From: Limnobaculum eriocheiris
GTDB taxonomy: Bacteria > Pseudomonadota > Gammaproteobacteria > Enterobacterales > Enterobacteriaceae
Assembly: GCF_021010575.1 (NCBI RefSeq)
Contig: NZ_JAJNAG010000010.1
Coordinates: 29,121 to 93,120, forward strand
Direction: 5' to 3'
DNA: 64,000 nucleotides
Shown here: positions 62,786 through 64,000 of the stretch, one piece after another
Layout: each line of letters starts with the position of its first letter
Numbering within the stretch: the stretch's first letter is position 1
The notes under the pieces: model-generated
What the model was told of the DNA's origin: nothing
The model's input: the letters and a program-made list of their open reading frames with translations, nothing else
Databases searched by the model: none
Made by a program: the position numbers and the translations under genes

Positions 62786-63532
62786 ATGGATTTCACCGTT
62801 ATTTATGACAATCTGGATTATTTGCTGTGGGGCGCTTATCCAGATGGACCCATTGGTGGCGCTGCATTGACGTTGATTATCAGCCTGATTGCTGGTGTGA
62901 TATCCGCAATTCTCGGTGTTGTACTTGGTGTAGCGTTGGCAATGTTTCGCGGCTGGGTTGGTGGCGTTATTGCCGCTATCCTTGGTTTTTTTCGTGCTAT
63001 TCCGGTGATTATGCTGATCTTTTGGGCCTACTTTATGCTGCCAATGCTATTTGGTATTGATATCCCGGCGCTTACCTCCGTTGTTTGTGCGCTGGCGCTG
63101 ATATCATCCGCCTATTTAGCCCACGGCGTAAAAGCTGGCATTATCGCTATAGGTGATGGCCAATGGCAGGCTGGAATGTCTCTGGGGTTTAATCGTTGGC
63201 AGGTACTGTGGTATATCGTCTTACCACAGGCTTTGAGAATGATGGTGCCTTCGTTTATTAATCAATGGATTTCACTGATTAAAGACACCTCATTAGCCTA
63301 TATTGTTGGCGTTGGTGAACTGACGTTTTTGGCAACTCAGGTCAATAATCGCAGCATGGTGTATCCGACCGAAGTATTCCTGTTTATTGCGTTAGTCTAT
63401 TTTATTTTCTGTTTATCACTGGATGTCGTAGCTAACCGGGTAAGTAAGCGTTATTCAGTAAAGGAACCTTCAGAAAAGCGTAACTGGTTTGCCTGGATGG
63501 AAAAAACACCAATTGAGATTAAACAAGCTTAA
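62786..63532 (+). CDS. Polar amino-acid ABC importer permease 2 (GltK-like)
   Basis: This 248-residue permease is of the same family as permease 1, with an EAA loop (GQWQAGMSLGFNRWQVLWYI) and IVLPQALRMMVPSFINQWI. It is expected to pair with permease 1 as a heterodimer. No ABC ATPase gene follows: the stop is only 48 bases before an rRNA promoter. The energising ATPase must be encoded elsewhere or be shared. Confidence 0.83.
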   Translation: MDFTVIYDNLDYLLWGAYPDGPIGGAALTLIISLIAGVISAILGVVLGVALAMFRGWVGGVIAAILGFFRAIPVIMLIFWAYFMLPMLFGIDIPALTSVVCALALISSAYLAHGVKAGIIAIGDGQWQAGMSLGFNRWQVLWYIVLPQALRMMVPSFINQWISLIKDTSLAYIVGVGELTFLATQVNNRSMVYPTEVFLFIALVYFIFCLSLDVVANRVSKRYSVKEPSEKRNWFAWMEKTPIEIKQA

Positions 63533-63579
63533 GTTTTGGCTAAACAATCAGCAGTCAGAATAATTTTATCAATTAGCAC

Positions 63580-63607
63580 TTGCCAGATGATTCTGAGTCC
63601 CTATAAT
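63580..63607 (+). promoter_or_regulatory. rrn promoter P1
   Basis: -35 TTGCCA (63580-63585), a 16-bp spacer and -10 TATAAT (63602-63607) with a GC-rich discriminator (GCGCC) just after, as in E. coli rrn P1. AT-rich sequence upstream fits an UP element. Confidence 0.85.
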
Positions 63608-63677
63608 GCGCCTCCACTGGCACGGCAACAGCCGCTTCAGTTCAGACGTTACCGTGCATAAATCTGTGATTTAACAC

Positions 63678-63705
63678 TTGACTCTGACGCGGGATGGCGT
63701 AGTAT
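63678..63705 (+). promoter_or_regulatory. rrn promoter P2
   Basis: -35 TTGACT (63678-63683), a 16-bp spacer and -10 TAGTAT (63700-63705) match the enteric rrn P2 layout about 100 bp after P1. Confidence 0.75.
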
Positions 63706-63744
63706 ACGCAGCCCGTGTTGCGGGAACTTTTTTCGCCGCAACAT

Positions 63745-63756
63745 CGCTCTTTAACA
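63745..63756 (+). promoter_or_regulatory. rRNA BoxA antitermination site
   Basis: CGCTCTTTAACA differs from the E. coli rrn BoxA TGCTCTTTAACA by one base. It binds NusB-NusE and supports antitermination. Its position, downstream of P2 and about 155 bases before 16S, is normal. Confidence 0.85.
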
Positions 63757-63908
63757 ATTTATCAGACAATCTGTGTGGGCACTCACAAGACGGTATCTCA
63801 CGTCACTGCACTTCGGTGTAGCGACACAAAAAAAATACCAAGTCTTAAAGAGTGACCAGACAGTAATTCATTTGAATTATTGAAAGTAATCTTTGAGCAT
63901 CAAGCTTT

Positions 63909-64000
63909 TAATTGAAGAGTTTGATCATGGCTCAGATTGAACGCTGGCGGCAGGCCTAACACATGCAAGTCGGGCGGTAGCACAGGGGAGCTTGCTCCCC
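63909..64000 (+). rRNA. rrs: 16S ribosomal RNA, 5' end (truncated by the window)
   Basis: The sequence AATTGAAGAGTTTGATCATG, then GGCTCAGATTGAACGCTGG, matches the universal bacterial 16S start. About 92 bases are present, reaching the first variable region with a GGGGAGCTTGCTCCCC hairpin typical of Enterobacterales. The position of the mature 5' end is inferred from E. coli. Confidence 0.97.

Larger units (their letters stand above)
63533..63908. other. rRNA operon promoter and leader region
   Basis: The 376 bases between permease 2 and 16S rRNA hold tandem promoters P1 and P2, a BoxA antitermination element and the transcribed leader with RNase III stem sequence before the mature 16S end. 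No ORF is present. Confidence 0.85.

Overview
The window is a stretch of about 64 kb from the origin-proximal part of an Enterobacterales chromosome. Protein sequences match Escherichia coli and Yersinia orthologues closely (AtpE is nearly identical to the E. coli protein). The order asnC-mioC-oriC-mnmG-rsmG-atpIBEFHAGDC is the classic enteric replication-origin neighbourhood. Moderate-to-low GC and the gene mix suggest a lineage outside core Escherichia, perhaps Budviciaceae, but that placement is inference from memory.

Layout. (1) 1-4.6 kb: the 3' end of a giant type I-secreted adhesin (Ig-like repeats, a seven-motif FG-GAP propeller, an RTX-like C terminus) and an OmpA-domain partner. (2) 4.6-10.7 kb: purine permease adeP divergent from phosphatase yieH, then mdtG, regulator yieP and exporter hsrA. 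(3) 10.9-18.1 kb: kup, ravA-viaA, asnA/asnC, mioC. (4) 18.1-18.5 kb: oriC with DnaA boxes and three AT-rich 13-mers ending in GATC. (5) 18.5-28.6 kb: mnmG, rsmG and the complete F1Fo ATP synthase operon. (6) 28.6-43.9 kb: about 15 kb lying between atpC and glmU, which are neighbours in E. coli. It holds a YafK/DpaA-type L,D-transpeptidase-fold gene, an unrecognised gene, the mglBAC galactose importer, a LysR regulator, and a six-gene cluster. (7) 44.0-49.7 kb: glmU, glmS and periplasmic amylase malS. (8) 49.9-54.5 kb: pstSCAB-phoU behind Pho boxes. (9) 54.6-60.6 kb: the hmuPRSTUV haem uptake operon behind a Fur box. (10) 61.0-63.5 kb: a polar amino-acid ABC importer without its ATPase. (11) 63.6-64.0 kb: the promoters, leader and first 92 bases of an rRNA operon.

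The most unusual part is the six-gene cluster at 35.5-43.6 kb, divergent from the LysR gene. It encodes a LuxE-like acyl-protein synthetase, a LuxC-like acyl reductase, an extended SDR, a penicillin-acylase-family Ntn hydrolase, a radical SAM enzyme with a zinc-ribbon-like extension, and an LCAT-like lipase/acyltransferase. Together they could activate a carboxylic acid, reduce it to an aldehyde and process an acylated intermediate. I do not recognise it as a named pathway. Two of the six genes are broken in this assembly: the LuxE-like gene by one in-frame TAG, and the radical SAM gene by a one-base frameshift.

A second unexplained feature is a dispersed intergenic repeat of about 180 bp: an 85-bp core of three consecutive hairpins, then a palindrome ending in GGYCGGAATA. 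Two full copies sit in convergent intergenic regions. A palindrome-only copy follows the lipase gene.
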